The notes: a model not told the origin generated them from the letters alone. 64,000 nt of DNA from Heloderma charlesbogerti (GCA_026122225.1 JANEZZ010001377.1:62001-126000); one strand, 5' to 3'; counted from the first letter of the stretch, positions 31,841 to 43,157 are shown. Numbers and translations are program-made.

Positions 31841-32158
31841 GATTCACCGATGCAATGAATATGAACCTGAGCACACTCCAGGAGAGAGCGGAGGACAGGA
31901 AGGCCTGGCGTGCTATGGTCCATGGGGTCACAAAGAGTCGGACATGACTTAAAGACTGAACAACAACAACAACAACAACAAGTAGCCACCCTTTCTCACA
32001 ACAGAGCCTCACCTTCATACTCAGTCCTACCAATTAAAAGATGCATGCACATTCCACCATCAATCATCTTAAACTTCAGCTTATTAAACTATGAAATATT
32101 GCATCCCCAAAAAGTATATAGAGAAGCCAGGCCTAACTCAAATAACACAGAGTAGGAC

Positions 32159-32159
<1 letters not shown>

Positions 32160-32190
<31 letters not shown>

Positions 32191-32203
32191 AGGAAAGAAA
32201 GAA
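32160..32203. repeat. (GAAA)n microsatellite
   Basis: About ten GAAA units with one AGGAAAG interruption. Confidence 0.9.
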
Positions 32204-32274
32204 ACAGCTGTGCACGATCCGTCCTTTGTCAAGGTGAGAGAGGGGGTTGGCATAGATTGGCAATATTTTCTTCC

Positions 32275-32915
32275 TTGCTTGTTGTTGTTGTTGTCTATTT
32301 GGTCAGTCGCTTCCGACTCTTCGTGACCTCATGGACCAGCCCACGCCAAAGCTTCCTGTTGGCCGTCGCCACCCCCAGCTCCCCCAAGGTCGAGTCCGTC
32401 ACCTCCAGATATCATCCATCCATCTTGCCCTTCGTCGGCCCCTCTTCCTTTTGCCTTCCACTTTCCCTAGCATCAGCATCTTCTCCAGGGTATCCTGTCT
32501 TCTCATGATGTGGCCAAAGTACTTCAGTTTTGCCTTTAATATCATTCCCTCAAGTGAGCAGTCTGGCTTTATTTCCTGGAGTATGGACTGGTTTGATCTT
32601 TGTGCAGTCCAAGGCACTCTCAGAATTTTCCTCCAGCACCACAGTTCAAAAGTATCTATCTTCCTTCGCTCAGCCTTCCTTATGGTCCAGCTCTTGCAGC
32701 CATAGGTTACTACGGGGAATACCATTGTTTTAACTATGCGGACCTTTGTTGTCGGTGTGATGTCTCTGCTCTTCACTATTTTATCAAGATTTGTCATTGC
32801 TGTACTCCCAAGAAGTAAATGTCTTCTGATTTCCTGGCTGCAGTCAGCGTCTGCAGTAATCTTTGCACCTAGAAAGACAAAGTCTGTCACTGCCTCCACA
32901 TTTTCTCCTTGCTAA
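32275..32915 (-). mobile_element. BovB-type RTE LINE 3' end, opposite orientation
   Basis: On the minus strand, 32399-32899 encodes 166 aa without stops: MEAVTDFVFLGAKITADADC, VTYGCKSWTIRK, RKILRVPWTAQRSNQSIL and KYFGHIMRR. It is homologous to 31360-31820 of the neighbouring BovB. The 3' end (plus-strand reading cgcttccgactcttcgtgac, then GTT repeats) is present. Differences in the tail (catggaccagcccacgccaa region) indicate a different subfamily. It is 5'-truncated. Confidence 0.88.
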
Positions 32916-32984
32916 TCCTTGCTAATTTGTATAGGGTTGAGATAAATTATGACATCTGCAATATTCAGCCCTCAAATATGTATT

Positions 32985-33137
32985 ACAGTGCAATCCTATT
33001 CTTTACTCAGAAATAAGTCCCATTGGATTATATCCAATATTAGTCCTAATTAGAATAGACCCATTGAAATGAATGGGGCTTATTTTAGATTAATAATGGG
33101 GCTTACTCCCAGATAACTGAGTATAGGATTGGGGCCT
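32985..33137. mobile_element. palindromic MITE (CAATCCTAT ends)
   Basis: gtgcaatcctattctttact...aagtcccattggatt at the left is roughly inverted at the right as atgaatggggctta...ggcttactcccagataactg...ataggattgggg. Related copies lie at 54018-54108 and, weakly, 57535-57645. Confidence 0.65.
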
Positions 33138-33254
33138 TAATAAAACAGCACCTGAGATCTGTACTTGCAGTAATCAGTGCTTTCCCACTCTCAACTTTTG
33201 CAGTTTTAAGCAAAGCTGAACGACCTCAAACCTGGTTCTTAGTAATTGAGTGGT
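33138..33254. other. short spacer
   Basis: Nothing recognised. Confidence 0.3.
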
Positions 33255-33660
33255 TTAGGGAGCAATCCTATCTAGAGAGGCAGTCGTCTCCGAACTCGGA
33301 GGTGACTGCCTATCCAAAGCAGGGCAGGAGAAGCATGGAAGGGATCATTCCCTCTGCACTTCTCCTGCCCTGCTTTTTTGGCTAGACAGCCGATTGCGGC
33401 TGTGTAGCTGCGGAAGCACGGAGCAGGGAAGGAGGCTGCTGTGCGACACATGGGATGTGTCATACAGGCAGCTACACTCTCCCTGCCCTGGAACGCCCTC
33501 AGCCATGCCCCTTTCCAGCTGCTCCACACTCCTCTTGTGAGTGCAGAGGACGGGGCTGTTCCACGCTGCCTCGGAGGCAGCACGGAAGTTGGGGGTTCCC
33601 GGAAAACAACATATCCTATGGTCATCTAGCTGCTGTCTAGCAGCCATAGGATTGCTCCCT
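33255..33660. mobile_element. palindromic MITE (GGGAGCAATCCTAT ends)
   Basis: gggagcaatcctat at 33259 and ataggattgctccct at about 33646 form inverted ends. Inner arms also pair (ggcagtcgtctccgaactcg and cgaggtgactgcc nearby, gcagggcaggagaagc and cttctcctgccctgc at about 33322-33372). GC-rich interior, no gene. ORFs here come from the palindromes. Confidence 0.65.
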
Positions 33661-34370
33661 CACTGACTTAAACAGGGTTTAACAATGTGTAGTCAAATTC
33701 CTCAGTGACTTTCACTCTCCATTATGTCCATTAGTCTGTAAAAATAAGAGAGCACTTTCTAGCCACAGGCCAGTGGCAAAGACAATGCGATCTGCATTCC
33801 TTGCTTTAAATCAATCTATTGAAAGGTCACTTTGTCAAAAGGCTGTTGAATATGAAAAGGGTTTCCCTTAAAACTGCACACTTCACAGAAGGCGAAATGT
33901 TTTCCTTTGACTGTGCATGAAATTATTCTCATCCTAATCTTCAACATTTTCCCCCTTCACATGCAGACATTCTGATTTTTGTTTAAGGAGGGTTTTGCCC
34001 CCCTTCTTCTCTTACGGATGTTATGTAGACATAGCTCACAGGTAATTCATCAGTTGAATAGTACTTTTCCCTTATTGTTTACTTTAAATACTTTAATTGC
34101 ATAATGTCATCATCTTTGCTGTGTACATGTGTTATGGAGAAATTAAGCCATGAGCATGGAGATAATAGCACAGCTTGTGTGTATAATGTGTATACTTACT
34201 TACCACACAGGGACTGTCTCCACACAGGAACACAATTTTATGTGTGGTAAGTGTAGTGTGCACAATATACACACAAGCTATTCTATTTCTCTCCTAATTT
34301 AGGAGAGAAAGAAAATTTCTTATTGTCTCTATGGTTCAGCCATTGGGAGTTGGAACCAATTGCTGACCTA
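33661..34370. other. spacer, no gene seen
   Basis: 34180-34285 contains an inverted repeat (gcttgtgtgtataatgtgta and cacacaatatacac-type text around ttaccacacag...gtgtggtaagt) that may be a small MITE. No gene seen. Confidence 0.4.
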
Positions 34371-34378
34371 TTGTAAAG

Positions 34379-34512
34379 CAGGAGTAGGCAGAAGGTAGAT
34401 CTCCAGATGTTTTAGACTTCAACTCCCAGAAGCCCCTGCCAGCATGGCCAATAGTCACAAATGCTGGGAGTTGGTCCAAAACATCTGGAGATGTACTTTC
34501 TACCCATCCATG
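34379..34512. mobile_element. 134-bp palindromic hAT-type MITE
   Basis: Starts CAGGAGTAGGCAGAAGGTAG and ends ctttctacccatccatg. Inner arms gatctccagatgttttagac and ccaaaacatctggagat pair, as do caactcccag and ctgggagttg. Flanks TTGTAAAG (34371-34378) and CTGTAAAG (34513-34520) match at 7 of 8. Confidence 0.85.
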
Positions 34513-34520
34513 CTGTAAAG

Positions 34521-34849
34521 CACCTGGAGATCTATCAGTAGATCCCAATCTGCCTTCTGCCCACCAATGTTTTATGGCATCCCTAAGGAGAGCTGCTTTA
34601 ATCTCTAATTACTAGAGCACCTTTCCTGAGGAACATTATTCCTGGTGTGTCCTGCCACACTCATCAGACTTTATATATAGGCTGCCACAGAAATCAGGGG
34701 CTATAGCAAGTAGTGTATTAGGGATATGTATGAATTGCTCTTCATGTCCAGTTTTTGGTTGGAAGGGTAAAATTACCCTATGAAAATGTCCCATCTGGTA
34801 TGTTCACAAGTTAGCATGCTTGAATAGACATAGCTCCCAAAGAGCAAAT
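34521..34849. other. spacer, no gene seen
   Basis: Nothing recognised. Confidence 0.35.
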
Positions 34850-35560
34850 ACATCACCCCCAAAAGAGGACACCGATCTGCATAATATTTGTATCTGCTAA
34901 TTTATATTTATAGACGCTAATTTAAAAATTGAAATTATATGTATAGAAGCTAATTTAGAAAAAAAATTATTATAATCCAAATGACCAGGTAATCAATGTG
35001 CTTGCTCAATCTGCTGTCCAGATGTTAACTGTGGATAGACAACTTCAAGGACCCCGCTCTTCTCTTTTATGGTTATCTTTAAGCTGAATTTGGACTGGTC
35101 ACTAGGGATGTTGGAGAAATCTGCAACAGAACCAAATGAGTTTGGATTTTCATGAATCTGACCCATGGATTCCACAGTGGACCAGCTCGCCCCCTCCCCA
35201 GTCAGGTGGATTCCGCAGACTTGTGGACTATTCTTCTAATTTTACTGAATTTTGCGCAAATTTCATCATAGAAAAATAGGCAACATTAAAAAAAAGAAAA
35301 GCCATGTGCTAAAGTGTGAAAATGCAAATTTTGGGAGAATTTGTGCATTTTTGCATGTGCAAATTTGTGCAAATGTGGAAACAAAAGCATCCAATTCCAT
35401 GGACGGGTGGACAATGGAATGAATGGCACCTGATAATCCATGAAACATAGACAGAACAGAGTTTACACAATCTATACATCCCTGCTGCTCACCCTTTCAG
35501 AAAGAGGAAACTTTCAAATAGAGGTCTGTTTGAAGTAAGACACATGGCCACCCTATACTT
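34850..35560 (+). repeat. unnamed dispersed repeat family, copy 3, split by hAT element
   Basis: Left part 34850-35102 matches 20745-20970 (gctcaatctgctgtccagatg, gacaacttcaaggacccc, ttatctttaagctgaatttgg). Right part 35485-35560 matches the later blocks (cctttcagaaagagg, tcaaatagaggtc, ggccaccctat). The hAT element 35103-35484 sits between them. Confidence 0.6.
35103..35484. mobile_element. non-autonomous hAT element (TAGGGATG ends)
   Basis: Starts TAGGGATGTTGGAGAAATC and ends ATACATCCCTG. Flanks CTGGTCAC (35095-35102) and CTGCTCAC (35485-35492) match at 7 of 8. The core has aatttgtgcatttttgcatg and caaatttgtgc words like those in 3159-3699, indicating the same subfamily. 382 bp, no coding capacity and no donor-like sites recognised. 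Confidence 0.85.
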
Positions 35561-36454
35561 GAAAAATACACAATTTCTAGTGAGACTCAGGCAGTGGTAA
35601 CTTGATAGCACTTTCATAAGACTACTTTATCCCATGAAAATGGGGCAAGGGATGCAGGTAGGAAAATAATTTCAGGATTGCTCTTCCATCTAAAAAATGA
35701 ATTCGACATCTTGTTCTGATTCTGTTCCCTTGATGGGCACAGTGCAAAGGTCTTTCATGCCTTTCCTCTGGTATTGCTGCAAAGGCCTATGGAACAGCTA
35801 TAATCTAGTCTATTGATGTTAGAGGTCAACAATTGCTTCAACTGGAATTAAACCATTTTGACAACCTGCACACTTTAGTCAGCAAAAGTGCTTCCAGTTG
35901 TGCTGAATGCTTAATGGCACTGCAGTTCTGAACCTTATTAAGGAAGCTCTACTCCAGTCTAGTAACTATGTGCCAGCAATTATTAGCAATTTCATATTTT
36001 AAAATTCAGCAACCATTTTACATAGACCCATTTTTTTTCTGGTACTTCAGATAATCTCTTTACCTGACTCACTTTATCTCATTAAACCATGCTCCAGAAT
36101 CCCTTAATATTCCTCCCCCTCTCACCAACAGGAAGGGGAAAATATCTTGCAATCAGTGAAATGAACATTTTGCCTCTCAACATGAAGAGGTATAATTAAT
36201 TGGAACACTAATTAGATTGGAATGTGAAATAATTGAGTGATGGGTAATCTGCGTGGGGGAAAATGAAGTAAATTGGATTTGTTTTGTTGTACTATTCAAC
36301 AGGAACAGATTTCTTGGTTAACTGCAAATTATTGGTTCACCTTTCAATAGTTCATGCTATAAATAAATGTTTTCTTATATAGCGTGAGGAAGGCATATAG
36401 ATTTTTGTGGCCTGAATACAGAATTCTCCAATACGCATATTTGTTTGCATAACA
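35561..36454. other. spacer, no gene seen
   Basis: AT-rich, no domain-bearing ORF. The stretch 36150-36300 is homeobox-site-like (several attaattg and taattg words). I cannot say from this sequence alone whether it is conserved. Confidence 0.4.
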
Positions 36455-36479
36455 TACCTTGCCTATTATGGTGATAGAC

Positions 36480-36600
36480 TTTTGCAGTTGCCTTTGTCTT
36501 TCTCATCACTTGCTACCTGAGCCTTTTACTTGGAGATGCCAAGGATTAAACATGGGACCTTCACTCTACCACCACACAATGTTCCCTTCCCAGAATAAAA
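36480..36600 (-). mobile_element. degenerate tRNA-type SINE
   Basis: ctacctgagccttttacttggagatgccaaggattaaacatgggaccttc resembles, on the minus strand, the body and box B region of the SINE at 44268-44462 (ctgcctggagatgctgggg, aacctcagaccttctgc). It is heavily eroded. Confidence 0.35.
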
Positions 36601-37223
36601 CCTTCCATTTACTGTCTCAACCGAGTAGGCTAGCTAGGCTGCAATCTGCAAACTCCCCCTGTACATTTCAATTTCATCCATATTTCCCATGGGCCTTACA
36701 TCAGGTCCCTGTTCCATCTGCTGCAGCAAGCAGGACTCCGGGTGTGCTATAGAACAGGTGGACGGGACAAGTGGTAGGGTTGTGGACAAAGGAGAAACAC
36801 GAACAAGGGAAGTCATCACTGTCTGGTCTCCCAAGATAAGGGTAAATTTAGAGGTACAGGGCTGGGGGAATTTCTGGTGGAAGTCTGGTAACGCCAAACT
36901 CAAATCACATAGGTGACTTGAACACATGCCGTACAAACACAGAACGGGTTTGTGCATTTTCCATACTCATATGGCTGCAAGAGGCTTTAATCAGGTTGTG
37001 AAACAAGCTGACCTGAATTGGATTTGTTTGCCCTCAGTGGCATTGTCATGTAGCCACATCTGACTGGCTATGTGACAAGTCACTTGTTCTTAGGAAAAAG
37101 AAAACCAAGTGTGAGAGGAAAAAATGATGCTGAAGCCATGTGCTTCATGGCATGTGAAGAGGCTCACCGTTGCCATAGCTCACTGTCACTCCCACAGCAG
37201 ATACCAGGGGGAGAGAGTAATAA
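36601..37223. other. spacer, no gene seen
   Basis: Nothing recognised. Confidence 0.35.
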
Positions 37224-37262
37224 GTGTGTGTGTGTGTGTGTATGTGTGTGTGTGTGTGTGTA
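37224..37262. repeat. (TG)n microsatellite
   Basis: About 19 TG units with one TA interruption. Confidence 0.95.
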
Positions 37263-37394
37263 AGTGGGTGTGTGAATGGGTGGGAGGTGAGTACAGCACT
37301 GTGGCTGTGAGGTGAACATTTTCAGCCCTTGGAATCACCAAAAGAGGGCCCCTTTAGCAGCTTGACACAGAAAACACTTCCCATTCCATCTTAT

Positions 37395-38165
37395 TGCTTG
37401 CTTGTTTACTGAATATAATTATTTTATATCCTGCCTTTTAGGACAATGTCTTCAAAAGGTGGCTTCCAGGAACAGATGAAAAAAGATAAAATATACAACT
37501 TAAAAACTCAACACCAGAAAAAAAAAACCAATACAAAGCCAATGTAAAAACCAGTCAGGAGAAACTAAACATGAAACTGTGGTACAGTACAGGCAACAGT
37601 ATTGTGATGAGCTAATATTAGTGATGAGGCAGGGCCATTTGCCTCCCAGAGGCAGCATGGGAAGAAGAGCCCTTGTTGTTTTTAAGATGGCTGACTATAC
37701 TTAGAGGCTGTAGGCCTCAACTGTGTTTTATACTAAAATAAAAACGTTAGATTCATTCATAAGAAGCTGTATCTGTTCATAGTGAAAGTGAGAGAACACC
37801 GCTGAATTTCTATTACAACAGAAATGAGTCTTCAGAGCCTGTTAAAAAGCAACGAGAGAGTGGGCCTGACAAAGATCTCTGGGAAGGAAGTTCCACCAGT
37901 GTGGGGACTCCACTCAGAAGGTTCTGTCCTTGGTAGCTGTCAACCTCATCTTTCCTGGCAGACAAAAGAGCAGAACCACTGAGGGAGGTTTTAAGGCCCA
38001 GGCAGCTTCAAATAGGAGTAGATGGTTTTTCAAATAACCTGGTCCAAAACCACTGAGACTGAGAGCTTTAAAAGCCAAGGGCAACACACGAAATTAAGCC
38101 AGGAATGAATTGGTAGGCAGTGCAGATGATGTGGTGTAAAATAAGCTCTTAGCAATCTGACAGCT
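37395..38165 (+). repeat. old interspersed repeat of unknown class, copy 1
   Basis: Begins ttatatcctgccttttagg...ggtggcttcc and includes gagtgggcctgacaaagatc and ctctgggaaggaagttcca. A similar order of blocks occurs at 57700-58190 (aatttcaaaataaaa, cagggcctgcctaaac, gggagggaattccagaat, gagaaggcc). It probably derives from a LINE 3' region, but I cannot name the family. Confidence 0.4.
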
Positions 38166-38687
38166 TCATTGTTATACCACCCTGTACCAACTGAAGTTTC
38201 CAAACTGCCTTTAAAGGTATCCCTGTTTTAAGCTACTGAACAGAGCAGCTGAGAGCAGAACAGTGTTAGAGAAGCAGGCAGAAGTATAGGCCTGGCTCTA
38301 CCATAAGCAAGGCCGTGGGTCCTCCTGCTCCTGGCCAGATGTGCCACAGACTCCTGTGTTACACATGTGACCCCTGTACTGCACATTGGTCACCCATGCT
38401 TGGTGGAAACTGTAATGCAATTTTGTTTTTTTTCCTGCACAGCAATGATGATCAGAACTGGTTCCTTTTTTAAAAAAGGCAGATAAAACATATAGCTTTC
38501 AGTTTCTGTGAACTAAGCATGGTTGTGGTAATGTAATCTAGGCCCTGTGACACTGAATATGATTATTTCTCTCTCCTTTCCTTTCTCTTCAACGTTTTTC
38601 TGTGAGCACCTCCAAATAACTGGCACAATATGTGTATATCTGTAACAGGGATTTAAATTCCAAATGCACCATCAGGTCTTCACCCTT
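38166..38687. other. spacer, no gene seen
   Basis: Nothing recognised. Confidence 0.35.
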
Positions 38688-38868
38688 CATTACATCCGGC
38701 AGACTAACTGAAGACAGTTTATACGCAAATCATGCTTGGCCTGAAGTGGTAACCACATGGGTGAAACTGAAGGCCACATTAGATCCCCAAGCCCCCTGCT
38801 AAGTAAGAGTGCATAAATCAAGAAGAACGCAGCTTGACTTGCAGACCTTAGGAGGAGTTTATCAGGCT
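38688..38868 (+). repeat. about 180-bp unit duplicated at 47651-47830
   Basis: From attacatccggcagactaac through gaagtggtaaccacatggg and aagccccctgctaagtaag to cttaggaggagttt it matches 47651-47830 in the same orientation, with only scattered substitutions. No tRNA head, LINE tail or terminal repeats recognised, so its class is unknown. Confidence 0.8.
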
Positions 38869-39261
38869 GTCAGTTTGAAATTATATACCCTTCTGCTTAC
38901 AAGACAAGCACTACAGACAAGCACCACACTGAATGCTGTAGTGCCATTTCCCCCACTTAATTTCAGGCTAGGATTTTAAACATCTTGGGCACAGGGGCAA
39001 AATAATAAAGTACCAATTAGCCTTCAACCAGTTTTTCACAATGTTTGATTTTAATGCAAAAGTAACATTTTCAGGGGGCTGGGGGAAGGGCTCATAAACC
39101 CTTTCTTCTTTCTGCTCTTCCATGAATTTTTAACATGCCTGTTCACAACCTTTTTTCCTCTGATCTACTGCTATTTTGGCACCATTTCCTTAACTATAAG
39201 GGACTTCAATGCAGCACACTGGCATTCAGATATGCACCTGAATTCAGATACCAATACACTA
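38869..39261. other. spacer, no gene seen
   Basis: Nothing recognised. Confidence 0.35.
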
Positions 39262-39345
39262 CATTACTTTATGTATTTATTTGACTTGTACCCCACCTTT
39301 CTCCCAAAAATGGAACTCAAGGCAGCTTACAGTCAAGTGTAGGCC
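39262..39345 (-). mobile_element. L2-type 3' tail
   Basis: tttatgtatttatttgacttgtaccccacctttctcccaaaaatgga followed by aactcaaggcagcttaca is the reverse complement of an L2/SINE terminus, as at 733-800. Confidence 0.65.
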
Positions 39346-39699
39346 ATGCTATAATTCCAGAAATGTAGAAAACGTATTTTCAACGTTAAAGCAGAATGTT
39401 TTCTTCCAAGCCTCATGACATTGTATGTAAGGTGTGGGATCATGGCATGTGTGTGGGGGACAGCCAGCATTACTAGTCTGTGCTGGGCCCAAAAAAGCCC
39501 TGCTTGGGCCCTGCCACTCAGCACTGTCATTTACCTTCTATATTCACTGAGTTGCATAGTCAGATTAACCACAGGGCAAAGCGGGCTTCAGTGACCAGCC
39601 CACCATCTCAGAAAGGCTCACCATGACCTGGTGCCCATATTTGCATTCTTCTATCACCCGTTTCTTCCATGCTGTGCCACCATGCTCTTTTTCTCATGG
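39346..39699. other. spacer, no gene seen
   Basis: Nothing recognised. Confidence 0.35.
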
Positions 39700-40935
39700 A
39701 CAGATTAGTATCTTTGGACTGTATGCTTCCTCTGCAAGAGTGGAGGACCAAATTTGTTGCTCTGCCTCAGTAGACTGATGGATCCAGGGGGGTTCCTGAT
39801 GTCCCAGAGGAATGTTCCTGCAGCTTTGGTCAGCACTATTGCAGAGGTCCAGTTGATGCCTGAGTTAGGGCTATTGATATGATAGCTCCCACATGTCCTT
39901 GACCAAGTCATAGAGACAACTCAGCTCCTTGGTATTCCAAGGAGCTGAGGGTGATGAAATAACAAAGTTGATGACTGGAGCATGGATGGCAATAAACTCA
40001 TGACAAATATGATTGAACACAAATTAGAGCCTATCATAGGGCCTGGTGTGTGGCAGGGATGGTCACAAGGAAAACTTACATAGTGTAGGCTGGCAGAACT
40101 CCTTAGAGAGGTGAGAGGCCTGCTTAGTGCAGAGTCGATAAGGCCAATCCACCCCATACACCTGGAATGGAATTGGGTGGGGGATGATTTTACAGGCTGG
40201 GTGGATGGAAGTGGGGCACACCCACAGTCTAGATGGACACTCTGTCGGCATTAGGGGGATGAGTTTTGAGCTATTTAAGTCAGCTTCTCCCCTTCTTTGG
40301 GCTGTTTCATATTTCAGCAACTGCTCTCCTCTACCTGAATTTACTGTGGGTCTAACTGGTCCTGCCCCCTGGAGCGGGGTGGGGAGTAGGTATGTTTTGC
40401 CACTACTGCAAATTGGCTGTCTGGGCAGAGTTTTTTTCCTGCCTACTTTGCAGTGAAACCTTGGGGATGTGTTCATTTGAAGGGTTGGACTATTAAATAG
40501 GTTAATTTGTCATGTTTGCCAGAGAATTATCAGGTAGGGAAGAGATTTGGTGAGCACCCTGAGGCAACTCTTTTGTGACTGGTGATTTCCAAAACTTGCC
40601 ATTCAGGGCTGTGGAATCTGGGGAGAGGTCACAGACTGACTTTGGGAATAACCTGGCTCATCTGCCCAGAGTTGTGGGGCACTGGGGGTGGGGTGACTCA
40701 GGAAGCCCCCCACACACACACACACTTGTAAGGTATGGCGTAAGGGAAAGGGGAGGGATGTTCCCTCCCTTTCTCAGGGAAGACAGGATCACTCAAACAA
40801 TAAGCAGTCTGGAAGACCCTTATGATTATCTTCCCACACAGTTATCTTTCAGATCCTGTTAGATTGTTAATAAACATGGCCCTAATTCACTTAACAACCA
40901 GCGTCTCACATCTTTATTCCTCCTCAGATCAAAAA
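39700..40935 (+). mobile_element. possible DIRS-like retroelement 3' end, degenerate
   Basis: The style of sequence matches what I know of DIRS-type or LTR retroelement 3' regions of reptiles. A decayed coding-like stretch (about 39700-40250) is followed by a G/T-rich region with gagctatttaagtcagcttc (TATA-like) at about 40270. It ends with gttaataaacatggccc (polyadenylation signal near 40868) and ccagcgtctcacatctttat. No intact domain is readable and no terminal repeat pair was found, so the class is tentative. Confidence 0.4.
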
Positions 40936-41901
40936 CCAACTTGCAGAACCCTCAAAGACTCATTGTGACCAGTTTTTAGTGGTATAGGTGAATCAGGGAT
41001 GCAACACAGGCACTTTTTGATTAACAGGGAAAACACTGCTTGGAAAACACTGATTATTTGGATCCTTTCCAATCTGGTTTTCAGCCTGTGTTTTAAACAG
41101 AACCCGCCTTGGTCACCCTGATGGATTACTTATGTCAAGGAATGGACAGGGGAAGTGTTGCTTCTCCTGGACCTCTTAGTGTTTTTTAATACTATTGACC
41201 ATGTTATCCTTCTAGACCATCTCTTCAGGATGGAATTTGGAGGCACAGTGTTATAGTTCTCCCATCCTTTCTAGAGGGACAGGTCCAGGAGATGGTGCTG
41301 GGAGACATCTGTTCTTGGTGATCCGCCGTTAGAATACTGCTGTCCTGTCCTCCATGCTTTTTAACATCTACATGAAACACTGGGAGAAGGAGTTTGGAGG
41401 TTTGGGCCGTGGTGTCATCAGTATGCAGATGACATACAGCTCTACCTCTTATTTCCATCATTTAACCCAAGGGGGGCATTGGAAACTCTGAACAGGTATC
41501 TGGAGGCAGTTTTGGAATGGATGAAGGTAAACAAGCAGAAGCTAAATCCTGACAAGTTGGAGGTCCTATGGGTTAGGAAACCAGCTGATCTGGATGGACA
41601 TGTGCAGCCTGTCATGGATGGGGTTGTACTCTCCCTGAAGAGTCAGGTATGGAGTGCAAGGGTGCTCATGGACTCTGGTCTCCTAATGGAGGTACAGGTG
41701 ATATCAATGGCCAGGAGTGCTTTTTACCAGATTTGACTGGTTCAGCAGCTGCAGCACTATCTGGAGAAAGTGGACCTTGTCTCATTGACACATGTGCTGG
41801 TTACATCCAGGCTGAATTACTATATGTGCTCTACATACAGCTTCCTTTAAAGAAGGTTCAGAGCCTACCATTGGTACAGAATGTAGCAGTGAGGATGTTA
41901 G

Positions 41902-42408
41902 TAGGGCTGTGCACCTCTTCAGATCCAGATCCAAATCCCGAGCCAAAGTGGGGTCATTCAGACTGAATCAGTCCAGGTCCAAAGTGGGTCAGATCAATCC
42001 AAATCACTTCAGACTGATCCAGATGTTTCTGAAGCCCAGACAGGCCCCTGCTCACGCCATGCCCCCCGACATGCCCATTTACGCCTGTAATGTTTCATAT
42101 ATGACTGCCTTATGGCTGCCATTTACACAACATTTGATCTACGGAAATAGACAAGTGGCCATTAAGAAAAAAAAAGTCGACTCCCTTGAAGAGGCTGATG
42201 GCTGCAGGCATTTGCAATGAGTCCAGGTAAGAAGTAGGGGGGTTTCATGGTTGGCAGGGTGTGATTTGGGATGTCCAAACCTCGGTTTGGATACGGAGTC
42301 CGAAGTGGGTTGGGCCAGGTCTGAATCAGGCCGAAGAGGGTTGGGGCCGATTTGGAAGCTCTGAATCGGTCTCCAAAGGTGTGTGTGGGGGTTCTATGCA
42401 CAGTCCTA
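41902..42408 (+). mobile_element. non-autonomous hAT element (TAGGGCTGTGCA ends) in L2
   Basis: Starts TAGGGCTGTGCACC and ends TGCACAGTCCTA, flanked by the perfect 8-bp duplication GATGTTAG (41894-41901 and 42409-42416). 507 bp. The arms repeat ccagatccaaatcccgag and ccgaagtgggttggg-type words. A plus-strand donor-like CAG|GTAAGA lies at 42224-42232 and faces the right end. Related to 60220-60625. No coding capacity. Confidence 0.93.
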
Positions 42409-42824
42409 GATGTTAGTGGGGGGTCAAGCAAAGAAAATATGTTACACCCACTTGATACTGGTTGCACTGGCTACCTGTTTGTTTCTGGGTCCAATGTAAA
42501 GTGCTGGTCTTAACCTGTTAAGCCCTAAACAGTTTGGGACATGGCTATATGAAGGACCACCTGTACCCTTATGAGCCAGCCTATGCATTAAGATCAATGT
42601 CCTAGGTCCTCCCCTGCGTCGTCATTGAAAGATGCTAGTTTGACAGGTAGCAGGGGCAGGGCTTTTTCAGGGGTGCATTGATCAAATTCACTCCCCCTGG
42701 AAATCCATCCATCATTATCATGTAAAACACACACACATGTCTTAAGACATTTTAGTTTCAATCTGTGTTTTATTCATTGCCATATGTTAATTTACTATTC
42801 ATTTTTAGGGGCTATGTGTTTTAA

Positions 42825-43157
42825 TGGGGCCGCGGTGGCTTAGTGGTTAAGACGCTGAACTGCAGACCGGAAGGTTGGCAGGACAGCAGTTCGAGACCTG
42901 AGTGCTGCGTGATGGAATGAGCTCCCGTCTTCAGTCCCAGCTTCTGCCAACCTAGCAGTTCGAAAGCAAGAAATTGCAAGTAGATAAATAGGTACCGCTT
43001 CAGCGGGAAAGGTAACAGCATTCCGTGCACCTCGGTGTTCAGTCATGCTGGCCACATGACCACGGAAGCGTCTTCGGACAGCGCTGGCTCTTTGGCTTAG
43101 AAATGGAGATGAGCACCACACCCTAGAGTAGGACACGACTGGTGGGGGACACCTTTT
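42825..43157 (+). mobile_element. squamate-type tRNA SINE in L2
   Basis: Flanked by a 12-bp duplication TATGTGTTTTAA (42813-42824 and 43158-43169). The head ggccgcggtggcttagtggtt (box A) and gcagttcgagacc (box B) are tRNA-like. The body includes ggtaccgcttcagcgggaaa and atgctggccacatgaccacg. The 3' part has gagtaggacacgactgg, resembling the BovB-type tail at 31935, so BovB is the likely partner LINE. It resembles the ACA/Sauria class of SINEs, but the exact name is not certain. Confidence 0.88.

Larger units (their letters stand above)
27950..31979 (+). mobile_element. full-length BovB-type RTE LINE
   Basis: Flanked by a perfect 12-bp duplication AAGTAGCCACCC (27938-27949 and 31980-31991). 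The 5' end contains the characteristic BovB text (ccactggagaaggaaatggc, then acccactccagtattcttgc at about 28076-28115). The 3' end has gaggacaggaaggcctggcg, acaaagagtcggacatgact and a (CAA)n tail. Removing the nested hAT element leaves about 3.2 kb, the normal full length. At least three stops and one frameshift make it inactive. BovB is known to have moved horizontally among vertebrates. That is background, not shown here. Confidence 0.93.

Noticed and set aside
32257..32705. Plus-strand ORFs of 83 and 124 aa
   Set aside because: They are the antisense of a BovB coding region open on the minus strand.
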